Positions 47,180 to 55,565 of a DNA stretch of 64,000 nt are shown here, piece after piece. The DNA is from Pseudomonas rustica (GTDB lineage: Bacteria; Pseudomonadota; Gammaproteobacteria; Pseudomonadales; Pseudomonadaceae). The translations under genes were made by a program, and so were the position numbers. Within the stretch, counting starts at the first letter, position 1. Each line of letters opens with the position of its first letter. The notes beneath the pieces are model-generated. The model was given only the letters and a program-made list of their open reading frames with translations, did no database searches and had not been told where the DNA came from. The DNA lies in contig NZ_JAGYHF010000003.1 of assembly GCF_018336155.1 (NCBI RefSeq), forward strand, positions 124,001 through 188,000, read 5' to 3'.

Positions 47180-47226
47180 GCGGCAGACCTTAACACAAAG
47201 AATTTGCTTTAAGCGCGAGGCGGTAG

Positions 47227-47267
47227 CACACTCCGCAAAAGCAAAAAATTAGCTTTTGCGGAGTGTG
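47227..47267. promoter_or_regulatory. Perfect 16-bp inverted repeat in the TetR/MFS divergent promoter
   Basis: CACACTCCGCAAAAGC (47227-47242) and GCTTTTGCGGAGTGTG (47252-47267) are exact complements around a 9-base AT-only spacer. It fits a TetR operator. Transcribed rightward, the right arm also contains the GGAG ribosome binding site of the MFS gene, so the hairpin could hide it. Confidence 0.8.
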
Positions 47268-47270
47268 CCC

Positions 47271-48470
47271 ATGACCAGCCCCTTGAATAACGTCGTTTCA
47301 AACCGCTCCAGCCTGTGGTTTCTGGCGATCACCTTACTCAGTTTTCTCGCCGCTTCCACCGCGCCGACGCCGTTGTATCACCTGTATCAGGATCAACTGC
47401 ATTTCTCGGCGGTGGTGCTGACGCTGATCTTCGGCGTCTATGCGCTCAGTCTGTTGGCGGCGCTATTAACAGTGGGCTCGCTGTCCGACCATGTGGGACG
47501 CAAACCGGTGATCTTCACCGCCGTGCTGCTCAATGCCTTGGCGATGCTGCTGTTTATCTATGCCGACAGCGTCACGTGGCTGATCAGCGCGCGCGTCCTG
47601 CAAGGTTTCGCCACCGGCATGGCCACTGCTGTGTTGAGCGCGACGTTGCTCGATACCGATCGCCAGCAAGGGCCGTTGATCAACAGCGTCGCGCCGTTGT
47701 TGGGAATGGCGCTGGGCGGTTTGGGTTGTGGATTGCTCGCTGAATTCGCTCCGGCGCCGTTGCAGTTGACCTATTGGTTGCTGCTCGGATTGTTTGTATT
47801 GCAGGGGATTTATGTCTGGCGCCTGCCGGAAAGCGTCTCGCCGCAAGCCGGGGCCTGGGCGTCATTAAAGCCGACGCTGCACGTGCCGGCTCAGGCCCGT
47901 TCAACATTGTGGCGAGTGCTGCCGCTGAACACCGCGACATGGGCGCTTGGTGGTTTTTACGCCTCGCTGGCTCCGTCATTGGTGCGCACGGCCACCGGTT
48001 CAACGTCCAACCTGATCGGCGGCTCGACCGTGGCGGCGTTGACTCTGACCGGTGCGTTGATGATTTTCACCTTGCGCAATCGCAGCGCCAAACAAGCCTT
48101 GCGGCTGGGCGCGAGTTTGCTGCCGATCGGTCTGGTGCTGATCTTGCTCGGCGTGCACAGCGCGAGTCTTTCCCTGTTCTTCCTCGGCACGCTGGTCGCC
48201 GGTTGTGGGTTTGGCTCGGGCTTCCTTGGCGCAGTGCGCAGCTTGGTTCCGCTGGCATTGCCGCATGAGCGCGCGGGATTGATGTCGGCGTATTACGTGC
48301 TCAGCTATCTCGCGTTCTGCCTGCCGGCATTGTTGGCCGGTTATCTGGCTCGCACCTATGGCTTGCTGGCAACCACTGATGGCTACGGCGCGGTACTGAT
48401 CGTGTTGGCAGTGGGCGCGTTATTGCTCAGCCTGCGCGCCAAAGCGGTCAAGGTGTGCAGCGCTCCCTGA
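47271..48470 (+). CDS. MFS transporter
   Basis: A 399-residue major facilitator with about 12 helices. It has the loop motif GSLSDHVGRKPVI (MFS signature GxxxDrxGRrp) near residue 70 and the APTPLYHLYQ start seen in drug-efflux-type MFS proteins. The ATG at 47271 follows GGAG by 7 bases; the frame opens at 47256 in the hairpin. Divergence from a TetR gene and the shared operator suggest ligand-induced export. Confidence 0.9.
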   Translation: MTSPLNNVVSNRSSLWFLAITLLSFLAASTAPTPLYHLYQDQLHFSAVVLTLIFGVYALSLLAALLTVGSLSDHVGRKPVIFTAVLLNALAMLLFIYADSVTWLISARVLQGFATGMATAVLSATLLDTDRQQGPLINSVAPLLGMALGGLGCGLLAEFAPAPLQLTYWLLLGLFVLQGIYVWRLPESVSPQAGAWASLKPTLHVPAQARSTLWRVLPLNTATWALGGFYASLAPSLVRTATGSTSNLIGGSTVAALTLTGALMIFTLRNRSAKQALRLGASLLPIGLVLILLGVHSASLSLFFLGTLVAGCGFGSGFLGAVRSLVPLALPHERAGLMSAYYVLSYLAFCLPALLAGYLARTYGLLATTDGYGAVLIVLAVGALLLSLRAKAVKVCSAP

Positions 48471-48514
48471 GTTTCGGTTAGCCTTGCTTGGCCATTCTTC
48501 TCACGGATCGATTC

Positions 48515-48826
48515 ATGAAGATTATCCGCAGCAAAACCTTTACCGCCGACCGCGCCTGGGGCGCGCTGGACATCGCCAATATGAACGGCATCACCACGCG
48601 CCTGCACTGGACGGATCAGCCGTACAAATGGCACGTCAACGATGGCGAAGAAGTGTTCGTGGTGCTCGATGGCCAGGTGCAGATGCACTACCGCGAAAAC
48701 GGCGAGGAAAAACAGGTGCAGCTCGACATCGGCGACATCTTTTACGCCTCGGTCGGCACCGAGCATGTCGCGCATCCACAGGGCGCTGCGCGGATCCTGG
48801 TGATTGAAAGCGAAGGCAGCGTCTGA
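48515..48826 (+). CDS. Small cupin domain protein
   Basis: A 103-residue single-cupin protein. The first cupin motif region reads WHVNDGEEVFVVLDGQVQMH and the second VGTEHVAHPQG. The metal-ligand set is only partly conserved. MKIIRSKTFT at 48515 is preferred; the frame opens at 48488. It follows the MFS gene by 44 bases on the same strand and could be co-transcribed. Enzymatic role is unknown. Confidence 0.82.
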   Translation: MKIIRSKTFTADRAWGALDIANMNGITTRLHWTDQPYKWHVNDGEEVFVVLDGQVQMHYRENGEEKQVQLDIGDIFYASVGTEHVAHPQGAARILVIESEGSV

Positions 48827-48928
48827 CTGCTTATTGGCAAAACAGATAACAGTTAGAGATATTACCCGTTATATAGATATTCGATTCGGATCTACCATGA
48901 ATTCCACCTCACTTGAGGACAGGAGTTC

Positions 48929-50083
48929 ATGATGATTTGCCCCAACAGCGCCAAACCCGGTATCAAGCCATTCAGCCAACTTCAGCATCCGCGTGAAGTG
49001 ATCCGCCAATTCACACCGAACTGGTTCGCCGCGACCATGGGTACCGGTGTGCTGGCATTGGCGTTGGCGCAACTGCCGGTGGCGATTCCCGGTTTGCACG
49101 CCGTGGCCGAAGGGCTGTGGTTGTTCAACATTCTGTTGTTCACGTTGTTTACCCTGGCTTATGCCGCTCGCTGGATTCTGTTCTTCGATGAAGCGCGGCG
49201 GATTTTCGGGCATTCCACGGTATCGATGTTCTTCGGCACCATCCCAATGGGCCTGGCGACGATCATCAACGGCTTTTTGGTGTTCGGCCTGCCGCGCTGG
49301 GGCGACGGGGTGATTCATCTCGCCGAAGTGCTGTGGTGGATCGACGTGGCAATGTCGCTGGCCTGCGGCGTGTTGATTCCGTACATGATGTTTACCCGTC
49401 AGGAACACAGCATTGATCAGATGACCGCCGTTTGGTTGTTGCCCGTGGTCGCGGCAGAAGTGGCGGCGGCCAGCGGCGGCTTGCTGGCTCCGCATCTGAC
49501 CGATGCCCACTCGCAACTGGTGGTGCTGACGACAAGCTACGTGCTTTGGGCATTTTCCCTACCGGTGGCGTTCAGCATTCTGACAATCCTTCTGCTGCGC
49601 ATGGCCCTGCACAAACTGCCTCACGAAAACATGGCCGCTTCGAGCTGGCTGGCCCTTGGCCCGATCGGCACCGGTGCGCTGGGCATGTTGCTGTTGGGCG
49701 CTGATGCACCGGCGATCTTCGCTGCCAACGGTCTGCCGGGCATCGGCGAAATCGCATCGGGCATTGGCCTGGTCGCCGGCATCACGCTGTGGGGCTTCGG
49801 GTTGTGGTGGATGTTGATGGCGCTGCTGATCACCGTGCGTTATCTGCGTGACGGCATCCCGTTCAATCTTGGCTGGTGGGGCTTCACCTTCCCGTTGGGC
49901 GTTTATTCGCTGGCAACGTTGAAGTTGGCGAGCACCTTGAATCTCGGCTTTTTCAGCGTAATTGGTTGTGTGTTGGTGACGTTGCTCGCGATCATGTGGC
50001 TGATCGTCGGTAAACGCACCGTGCAAGGCGCGTGGCGTGGCGAGCTGTTTGTTTCACCGTGCATCGCCGGTTTGAAGAAATAA
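48929..50083 (+). CDS. TDT family transporter (TehA/Mae1/SSU1-type)
   Basis: A 384-residue membrane protein with about ten helices. The N-terminal FTPNWFAATMGTGVLALAL is the SLAC1/TehA/Mae1 family start (Trp-Phe-Ala-X-X-X-Gly-Thr-Gly). Family members move dicarboxylates, tellurite or sulfite. No substrate-defining neighbour is seen. GGAG precedes the start at 48929, and an ATG three bases later is an alternative. Confidence 0.85.
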   Translation: MMICPNSAKPGIKPFSQLQHPREVIRQFTPNWFAATMGTGVLALALAQLPVAIPGLHAVAEGLWLFNILLFTLFTLAYAARWILFFDEARRIFGHSTVSMFFGTIPMGLATIINGFLVFGLPRWGDGVIHLAEVLWWIDVAMSLACGVLIPYMMFTRQEHSIDQMTAVWLLPVVAAEVAAASGGLLAPHLTDAHSQLVVLTTSYVLWAFSLPVAFSILTILLLRMALHKLPHENMAASSWLALGPIGTGALGMLLLGADAPAIFAANGLPGIGEIASGIGLVAGITLWGFGLWWMLMALLITVRYLRDGIPFNLGWWGFTFPLGVYSLATLKLASTLNLGFFSVIGCVLVTLLAIMWLIVGKRTVQGAWRGELFVSPCIAGLKK

Positions 50084-50181
50084 CCTGAAATATTTAGCTA
50101 AGGTGTGGCCTGGATTGCGGTTTGTGAATCCAATAGACAGTATCCAGACCACCCCCCAGCAAAATCAGGGAAACACGGAAG

Positions 50182-52056
50182 ATGAGTCACTCCTCACAGT
50201 TCAACCTGCTGCGCACGCGACGGTTTTTACCGTTCTTCATCACGCAATCGCTCGGCGCGTTTAACGACAACGTGTTTAAGCAGTCGTTGATTCTCGCCAT
50301 TCTCTATCGGTTGACCATCGAAGGTGACCGCTCGATTTGGGTCAACCTCTGTGCGCTGCTGTTTATTCTGCCGTTCTTCCTGTTCTCGGCGCTGGCCGGG
50401 CAGTTTGGCGAAAAGTTCGCCAAGGACGCGTTGATCCGTCTGATCAAACTGGCGGAAATCGCCATCATGGCGGTGGGATCCGTCGGATTTTTGTTCGATC
50501 ATCTGTCGATGATGCTGGTGGCGTTGTTCGCCATGGGCACGCACTCGGCGTTATTCGGGCCGGTGAAATATTCGATCCTGCCGCAGGCATTGCGCGAGGA
50601 TGAACTGGTCGGCGGCAATGGTCTGGTGGAGATGGGCACGTTTCTGGCGATTCTGGCCGGCACCATCGGCGCCGGGGTCATCATGTCTTCGACGCACTAC
50701 GCGCCACTGGTGTCCGGCGCCATCGTCGGCATTGCCGTGCTGGGTTATCTCGCCAGCCGCAGCATTCCGCGGGCGGCGGCGTCCTCGCCGGAAATGCGCC
50801 TGAACTGGAATATCTTCAGCCAATCGTGGGCGACGCTGAAACTCGGCTTGGGCCAGACCCCAGCGGTGTCGCGTTCGATCGTAGGCAATTCGTGGTTCTG
50901 GTTTGTCGGGGCGATTTATCTGACGCAGATTCCGGCGTATGCCAAGGAATGGATGCACGGCGATGAAACCGTGGTCACCTTGATTCTCACGGTGTTCTCG
51001 GTGGGGATCGCCCTCGGTTCAATGCTCTGCGAGAAGCTTTCCGGGCGTAAAGTCGAGATCGGTCTGGTGCCGTTCGGCTCGTTTGGTCTGACCGTGTTCG
51101 GGCTGCTGCTGTGGTGGCATTCCGGCGGGATTCCGGACAGCGTCACTGGCCATAGCTGGGTTGAAGTGCTGGGCTTTGTGCACACGTGGGCGGTGTTGAT
51201 CGACATTCTCGGTCTGGGCATTTTCGGCGGCTTCTATATCGTGCCGCTGTACGCATTGATCCAGTCGCGCACCGCCGAGAACGAGCGCGCGCGGGTGATC
51301 GCGGCGAACAACATTCTCAACGCACTGTTTATGGTGGTCTCGGCCATCGTTTCGATCGTGTTGTTGAGCGTGGTCAAACTGTCGATTCCGCAGCTGTTTC
51401 TGGTGGTGTCGCTGCTGAATATCGGCGTTAACGCCTACATCTTCAAAATCGTCCCCGAGTTCAGTATGCGTTTCATGATCTGGCTGCTCAGCCATTCCAT
51501 GTACCGCGTCGAACATCGCAACCTTGAGGCGATTCCTGATGAAGGTGCAGCGTTACTGGTGTGCAACCACGTATCGTTCGTCGATGCCTTGCTGATTGGC
51601 GGCGCCGTGCGTAGGCCGATTCGCTTTGTCATGTACTACAAAATCTACAACCTGCCGGTGCTGAACTTTATCTTTCGCACGGCGGGGGCCATTCCTATCG
51701 CTGGGCGGCAGGAAGATATCCAGATCTACGAAAAGGCCTTCACGCGGATTGCGCAATATCTGAAGGAAGGCGAATTGGTGTGCATCTTCCCGGAAGGCAA
51801 ATTGACCGCTGATGGCGAGATGAATGAATTCAGGGGCGGGCTGACGCGGATTCTCGAAGAGACGCCGGTACCGGTGATTCCGCTGGCGTTGCAGGGGTTG
51901 TGGGGGAGCTTCTTCAGTCGCGATCCGAACAAGGGGTTTTTTCACCGGTTGTGGTCGCGGGTGACATTGGTGGCGGGGGCGGCGGTAACTGTGGAAGCGG
52001 CGGAGCCGGCGAAGTTGCAGGTGTTGGTGGGGGAGTTGCGTGGGGCGGTTAGATAA
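50182..52056 (+). CDS. MFS (LplT-like) and PlsC acyltransferase fusion protein
   Basis: A 624-residue two-domain membrane protein. Residues 1-420 are a 12-helix MFS domain resembling the lysophospholipid flippase LplT (FFITQSLGAFNDNVFKQSL). Residues 440-624 form a PlsC/LPLAT domain with the HX4D motif NHVSFVDALL near residue 462 and FPEGKLT near residue 537. Together they likely flip and re-acylate lysophospholipids, as LplT-Aas does in E. coli. The Aas acyl-ACP synthetase part is absent. Confidence 0.9.
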   Translation: MSHSSQFNLLRTRRFLPFFITQSLGAFNDNVFKQSLILAILYRLTIEGDRSIWVNLCALLFILPFFLFSALAGQFGEKFAKDALIRLIKLAEIAIMAVGSVGFLFDHLSMMLVALFAMGTHSALFGPVKYSILPQALREDELVGGNGLVEMGTFLAILAGTIGAGVIMSSTHYAPLVSGAIVGIAVLGYLASRSIPRAAASSPEMRLNWNIFSQSWATLKLGLGQTPAVSRSIVGNSWFWFVGAIYLTQIPAYAKEWMHGDETVVTLILTVFSVGIALGSMLCEKLSGRKVEIGLVPFGSFGLTVFGLLLWWHSGGIPDSVTGHSWVEVLGFVHTWAVLIDILGLGIFGGFYIVPLYALIQSRTAENERARVIAANNILNALFMVVSAIVSIVLLSVVKLSIPQLFLVVSLLNIGVNAYIFKIVPEFSMRFMIWLLSHSMYRVEHRNLEAIPDEGAALLVCNHVSFVDALLIGGAVRRPIRFVMYYKIYNLPVLNFIFRTAGAIPIAGRQEDIQIYEKAFTRIAQYLKEGELVCIFPEGKLTADGEMNEFRGGLTRILEETPVPVIPLALQGLWGSFFSRDPNKGFFHRLWSRVTLVAGAAVTVEAAEPAKLQVLVGELRGAVR

Positions 52057-52070
52057 TTAGTGATTTTTAG

Positions 52071-52163
52071 GGCCTCTTCGCGAGCAAGCCCGCTCCCACA
52101 GTTGACCGTATTCCCATGATGGAACGCGGTCGAATGTGGGAGCGGGCTTGCTCGCGAAAGCGG
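52071..52163. repeat. REP pair between the acyltransferase fusion and the gdx gene
   Basis: Inverted copies CGCGAGCAAGCCCGCTCCCA and TGTGGGAGCGGGCTTGCTCG with a ~40-base spacer containing a further small palindrome. It lies between convergent genes. Confidence 0.9.
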
Positions 52164-52170
52164 TAGAGGC

Positions 52171-52485
52171 CTAAGCGCTGACCTTAAGCCCAATCAGCCC
52201 GGTGATGATCAACGCCACACTCGCCAGCCGAATCAACGCCATCGATTCGCCAAACAAAATGATCCCGGCAATCACCGTGCCCACGGCACCGACCCCAGTC
52301 CAGATCGCATACGCCGTGCCCAACGGCAATTCCTTCATCGCAAGGCCGAGCAGGCCAAGGCTGATGGCCATGGCCGCAACGGTCAGCGCAGTAGGGAGTG
52401 GACGGCTGAAGCCATCGGTGTATTTCAGGCCAACGGCCCAGCCGACTTCGAACAGGCCGGCGAAAAACAGAATGATCCAGGACAT
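52171..52485 (-). CDS. gdx: Guanidinium exporter, SMR family (Gdx/SugE)
   Basis: A 104-residue small multidrug resistance protein with four helices. Glu13 in [14 protein letters not shown] is the essential SMR glutamate. The Gly-Ala-rich [18 protein letters not shown] helix, with Trp, is typical of the Gdx/SugE subtype rather than the Qac subtype. It is preceded by the two-hairpin guanidine-II riboswitch, which strongly supports export of guanidinium. The GGAGG ribosome binding site lies 7 bases before the ATG. Confidence 0.93.
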   Translation of the reverse strand: MSWIILFFAGLFEVGWAVGLKYTDGFSRPLPTALTVAAMAISLGLLGLAMKELPLGTAYAIWTGVGAVGTVIAGIILFGESMALIRLASVALIITGLIGLKVSA

Positions 52486-52503
52486 GAGAGACCTCCATCG
52501 ATT

Positions 52504-52560
52504 GACGGGGTCGTCCCCAGATTAATGACTCGATCGAGCCGCGAGGTCGTCCTCGCGTTG
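52504..52560 (-). promoter_or_regulatory. Guanidine-II (mini-ykkC) riboswitch
   Basis: On the minus strand two hairpins share an ACGA tetraloop: CGCGAGG-ACGA-CCTCGCG (52540-52557) and GGGG-ACGA-CCCC (52507-52518). They are about 20 bases apart and end 10 bases before the GGAGG of gdx. Two ACGR-loop hairpins upstream of a Gdx gene define the class. Guanidine binding pairs the loops and frees the ribosome binding site. Confidence 0.92.
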
Positions 52561-52603
52561 CGCGATAGTTTGACCAGCATTAACCCGGGGATCAAGTTTC
52601 AGC

Positions 52604-53569
52604 TCAGTCGGCAGCCTGTTGCGCCAGCGCCTCGCGATCTTCCTTTTCGCTCATGCGGCGGAAGTAGGTCGACAGCAGCGCACCGGAAATATTGTGCCAG
52701 ACACTGAACAACGCGCTCGGCACTGCCGCCAGTGGCGAGAAGTGCGCACTGGCCAACGCAGCGCCCAATCCCGAGTTCTGCATGCCGACTTCCAGCGCCA
52801 GCGATTTGCGCTGAGCCAACGGCAGCTTGAACAGGCGACCGGTGAAGTAACCCAGCAGATAACCGAAGCTGTTGTGCAGCATCACCACGGCCATGATCAG
52901 CAGACCGGATTCGGCAATTTTTGCCTGGCTGGCGGCGACCACGGCAGTGACGATAATCACGATGCTGACCACCGACACCAGTGGCAACACATCCACCGCA
53001 TGACGAACCCGGTCACCGAGCACGCGCTGGGCAACCACGCCGAGGATGATCGGCAACAGCACCACTTGCAGGATCGACCAGAACAGCTCCATGAACGACA
53101 CTGGTAACCACGCCGACGCCAGCAGCCAGATTAGCGCCGGGGTCAGCAGCGGAGCGAGGAGGGTGGTAACGGCGGCGATGGCTACCGACAACGCCAGATC
53201 ACCGCGGGCCAGCCAGGTCATCACGTTGGACGAGGTGCCGCTCGGGCAGCAGCCAACCAGAATCACCCCGACGGCGATTTCCGGCGGCAGGTGAAACACC
53301 TGGCAAAGCAACCACGCCACACCGGGCATGATCACGAAATGTGCAACCACGCCCAGCGCCACGCGCCACGGATGGCGGGCAACGGCAGCGAAGTCGTCGA
53401 GTTTGAGGGTCAGGCCCATGCCGAACATCACCAGCCCGAGCAACGGCACGATCGCGCTTTTCAGGCCGAGGAACCATGCCGGTTGCAGGAACGCGATGAC
53501 CGCGAAAATCAGAACCCAGTAAGCGAAGGTATTGCCGACAAAGCGGCTGAGTGCAGCCAGTGCGCGCAT
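52604..53569 (-). CDS. Bile acid:sodium symporter (BASS) family transporter
   Basis: A 321-residue membrane protein with about ten helices. The BASS motifs GVILVGCCPSGTSSNVMTWLA (broken helix, near residue 105) and EVGMQNSGLGAALA (near residue 255) are clear. Bacterial members move pantothenate, pyruvate or unknown organic anions with Na+. The frame reaches 53662 through a REP unit, but MRALAALS at 53569 follows AAGGAAC. rdgC lies upstream on the same strand, separated by the REP pair. Confidence 0.92.
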   Translation of the reverse strand: MRALAALSRFVGNTFAYWVLIFAVIAFLQPAWFLGLKSAIVPLLGLVMFGMGLTLKLDDFAAVARHPWRVALGVVAHFVIMPGVAWLLCQVFHLPPEIAVGVILVGCCPSGTSSNVMTWLARGDLALSVAIAAVTTLLAPLLTPALIWLLASAWLPVSFMELFWSILQVVLLPIILGVVAQRVLGDRVRHAVDVLPLVSVVSIVIIVTAVVAASQAKIAESGLLIMAVVMLHNSFGYLLGYFTGRLFKLPLAQRKSLALEVGMQNSGLGAALASAHFSPLAAVPSALFSVWHNISGALLSTYFRRMSEKEDREALAQQAAD

Positions 53570-53622
53570 GGCTTGTTCCTTATTATGTGAAAGCGTTAGG
53601 AAGCTAAGCATACTTCGCCAGC

Positions 53623-53699
53623 AAAAAGATCGCAGCCTCCGGCAGCTCCTACAGAAAAACACGTCCCCTGTAGGAGCTGCCGAAGGCTGCGATCTTTTA
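53623..53699. repeat. REP-type palindrome pair, GATCGCAGCC family
   Basis: Inverted copies of AAAGATCGCAGCCTCCGGCA (then GCTCCTACAG) flank a spacer between rdgC and the BASS gene on the minus strand. Confidence 0.9.
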
Positions 53700-53720
53700 A
53701 ATGTTCACACAAAAAACGGA

Positions 53721-54641
53721 TCAGATCCCCTGCGGAGTCTCTTCACCACCCAGCGCTTCAACCAGCGCCGGCAGGAAGTCGCCGAAGGTCAGCATCATCA
53801 GGGTGAAGCTGGCATCCAATTGACCCAGTGCCTCATCGCCACCGTCCTGTTCCGCCTGATCCTGCAACAGGTCTTCGAACTTCAGACGTTTAACAGTCAT
53901 CTTGTCGTCAAGCATGAACGACAACTTGTCCTGCCACGCCAGCGACAGCTGCGTGACGACTTTGCCGGTGCTCAGGTGCAGCTGGATTTCTTCGCTGGTC
54001 AGATCCTGACGCTTGCAACGAACGATGCCGCCGTCTTCGTGGGTGTCGCGCAGTTCGCACTCGTCCAGCACATAGAAGTCGTCGGCAGCTTTCTGCGTGG
54101 TGACCCATTCGGTCATGGTCGCGGTCGGCGACATTTTCACGGTCAGCGGACGGACGGGCAGGGTGCCGATCACTTCACGCAGGGTCGACAGCAAGTCTTC
54201 AGCGCGTTTCGGGCTGGCCGAGTTGACCAAAATCAGACCCTGTTTCGGCGCAATGGCGGCGAAGGTAGACGAGCGACGGATAAAGGCGCGCGGCAGGAAG
54301 GCCTGGATGATTTCATCCTTGATCTGATCGCGTTCCTTCTTATAGACCTTGCGCATCTGCTCGGCTTCGATCTCTTCGACCTTTTCCTTAACCGCGTCGC
54401 GCACGACGCTGCCCGGCAGAATGCGTTCTTCTTTACGCGCGGAAATCAGCAGGAAGTCACCGCTGACGTGTACCAATGGAGCATCTTCGCCTTTACCGAA
54501 CGGCGCGACGAAACCGTAGGTGGTCAACTCCTGGCTTGCACATGGACGCGCCAGTTTGGTGGCCAGTGCAGTTTCCAGCGCCTCGGCATCGACAGGCAGG
54601 TCTTGGGTCAGGCGATAGATAAGCAGGTTCTTGAACCACAT
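53721..54641 (-). CDS. rdgC: Recombination-associated protein RdgC
   Basis: A 306-residue ring-forming DNA-binding protein that limits RecA filament activity. It starts [16 protein letters not shown] and contains the family motifs [37 protein letters not shown] and [21 protein letters not shown]. The frame opens at 54665 but the ATG at 54641 after AAAGGAGAG is the family start. It lies 160 bases from the tRNA cluster, transcribed away from it. Confidence 0.96.
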   Translation of the reverse strand: MWFKNLLIYRLTQDLPVDAEALETALATKLARPCASQELTTYGFVAPFGKGEDAPLVHVSGDFLLISARKEERILPGSVVRDAVKEKVEEIEAEQMRKVYKKERDQIKDEIIQAFLPRAFIRRSSTFAAIAPKQGLILVNSASPKRAEDLLSTLREVIGTLPVRPLTVKMSPTATMTEWVTTQKAADDFYVLDECELRDTHEDGGIVRCKRQDLTSEEIQLHLSTGKVVTQLSLAWQDKLSFMLDDKMTVKRLKFEDLLQDQAEQDGGDEALGQLDASFTLMMLTFGDFLPALVEALGGEETPQGI

Positions 54642-54751
54642 GGGGTGAGTCTCTCCTTTATACAAAGGGGGGCATTATTGTCCTCGCCGTCTCATAGGCC
54701 AACCCTTCTGTAAGCCTTTGGAAGGCCTGAGAAAATTATTTAAAAAAGTGC

Positions 54752-54780
54752 TTGCCAGAGGTTGGGTCGCTCCGTAGAAT
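54752..54780 (+). promoter_or_regulatory. Sigma-70 promoter of the first tRNA pair
   Basis: TTGCCA (54752-54757) and TAGAAT (54775-54780) are 17 bases apart and end 20 bases before the tRNA-Val. Confidence 0.75.
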
Positions 54781-54800
54781 GCGCGCCACACCGAAGCGAA

Positions 54801-54876
54801 GGGTGATTAGCTCAGCTGGGAGAGCGTCTGCCTTACAAGCAGAATGTCGGCGGTTCGATCCCGTCATCACCCACCA
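54801..54876 (+). tRNA. tRNA-Val (anticodon TAC), first copy
   Basis: A 76-base cloverleaf including encoded CCA. Acceptor GGGTGAT pairs with ATCACCC, the anticodon TAC is at 54834-54836, and the T loop contains TTCGATC. Identical in sequence to the copy at 55173. Confidence 0.97.
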
Positions 54877-54895
54877 TTCGTTTCAAGTGTTTAGC

Positions 54896-54972
54896 GCAGC
54901 GGTAGTTCAGTCGGTTAGAATACCGGCCTGTCACGCCGGGGGTCGCGGGTTCGAGTCCCGTCCGCTGCGCCA
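54896..54972 (+). tRNA. tRNA-Asp (anticodon GTC), first copy
   Basis: A 77-base cloverleaf with encoded CCA. Acceptor GCAGCGG pairs with CCGCTGC, the anticodon GTC is at 54930-54932, and the T loop is TTCGAGT. It is 19 bases from the tRNA-Val, so both come from one transcript. Confidence 0.97.
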
Positions 54973-55015
54973 TATTCGGTAACCTGGACCACTGAACGCC
55001 AGGTCACCACGGAAG

Positions 55016-55038
55016 AACCCGCCCAAGCGGGTTTTTTT
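55016..55038 (+). terminator. Terminator after the first tRNA pair
   Basis: AACCCGC / GCGGGTT hairpin with a CCAA loop, followed by T7. Confidence 0.88.
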
Positions 55039-55122
55039 CTGCCTCAAAGTTTGTACAGTTGTACCCGCGGGATGTGTCGTTTTACCGGTTTTCGGATTTA
55101 TTTGAGAAAAACTTCAATTAAA

Positions 55123-55152
55123 TCAACACTTTACGAAAACTTGTGGCATAAT
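55123..55152 (+). promoter_or_regulatory. Promoter of the second tRNA pair
   Basis: CATAAT at 55147-55152 is a good -10, 20 bases before the second tRNA-Val. The best -35 is TCAACA at 55123-55128, 18 bases away, in an AT-rich stretch. The sequence differs from the first promoter. Confidence 0.6.
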
Positions 55153-55172
55153 GCGTCCCGTAACGAAGCGAA

Positions 55173-55248
55173 GGGTGATTAGCTCAGCTGGGAGAGCGTC
55201 TGCCTTACAAGCAGAATGTCGGCGGTTCGATCCCGTCATCACCCACCA
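55173..55248 (+). tRNA. tRNA-Val (anticodon TAC), second copy
   Basis: Identical to the copy at 54801, with encoded CCA and anticodon TAC at 55206-55208. Confidence 0.97.
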
Positions 55249-55267
55249 TTCGTTTCAAGCGTTTCGC

Positions 55268-55344
55268 GCAGCGGTAGTTCAGTCGGTTAGAATACCGGCC
55301 TGTCACGCCGGGGGTCGCGGGTTCGAGTCCCGTCCGCTGCGCCA
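55268..55344 (+). tRNA. tRNA-Asp (anticodon GTC), second copy
   Basis: Identical to the copy at 54896, with encoded CCA and anticodon GTC at 55302-55304. Confidence 0.97.
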
Positions 55345-55383
55345 TATTCGGAATCTGGAACACTGAACGCCAGAGTCCACAGA

Positions 55384-55407
55384 AAGCCCGCCTAGTGCGG
55401 GTTTTTT
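55384..55407 (+). terminator. Terminator after the second tRNA pair
   Basis: AGCCCGC / GCGGGTT-type hairpin with a CTAGT loop, followed by T6. Confidence 0.85.
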
Positions 55408-55445
55408 GCTGTCTGGGGTTTATGAAATCTCAGATTTGATGCTGA

Positions 55446-55550
55446 CCTGTGGCGAGGGGATTTATCCCCGTTGGCTTGCGCAGCGGGCCCAGGTTTTAAA
55501 AGCGGGGGCCGCTTCGCAGCCCAACGGGGATAAATCCCCTCGCCACAGGT
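55446..55550. repeat. Long inverted repeat, CTGTGGCGAGGGGATTTATC family
   Basis: CCTGTGGCGAGGGGATTTAT at the left and its complement ATAAATCCCCTCGCCACAGG at the right enclose a GC-rich centre with a smaller hairpin. It is a Pseudomonas REP/REPIN-type element of a family seen only once here. It lies downstream of the catalase-like gene. Confidence 0.85.
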
Positions 55551-55565
55551 TATGTGCATATTTTT

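Noticed and set aside
5796..52163. CRISPR array
   Set aside because: The repeats are inverted pairs spread over kilobases with no regular spacers and no cas genes.
54752..55366. Protein frames across the tRNA genes (VISSAGRASALQAE type)
   Set aside because: They are translations of tRNA-Val and tRNA-Asp; the cloverleafs with CCA ends explain the sequence.
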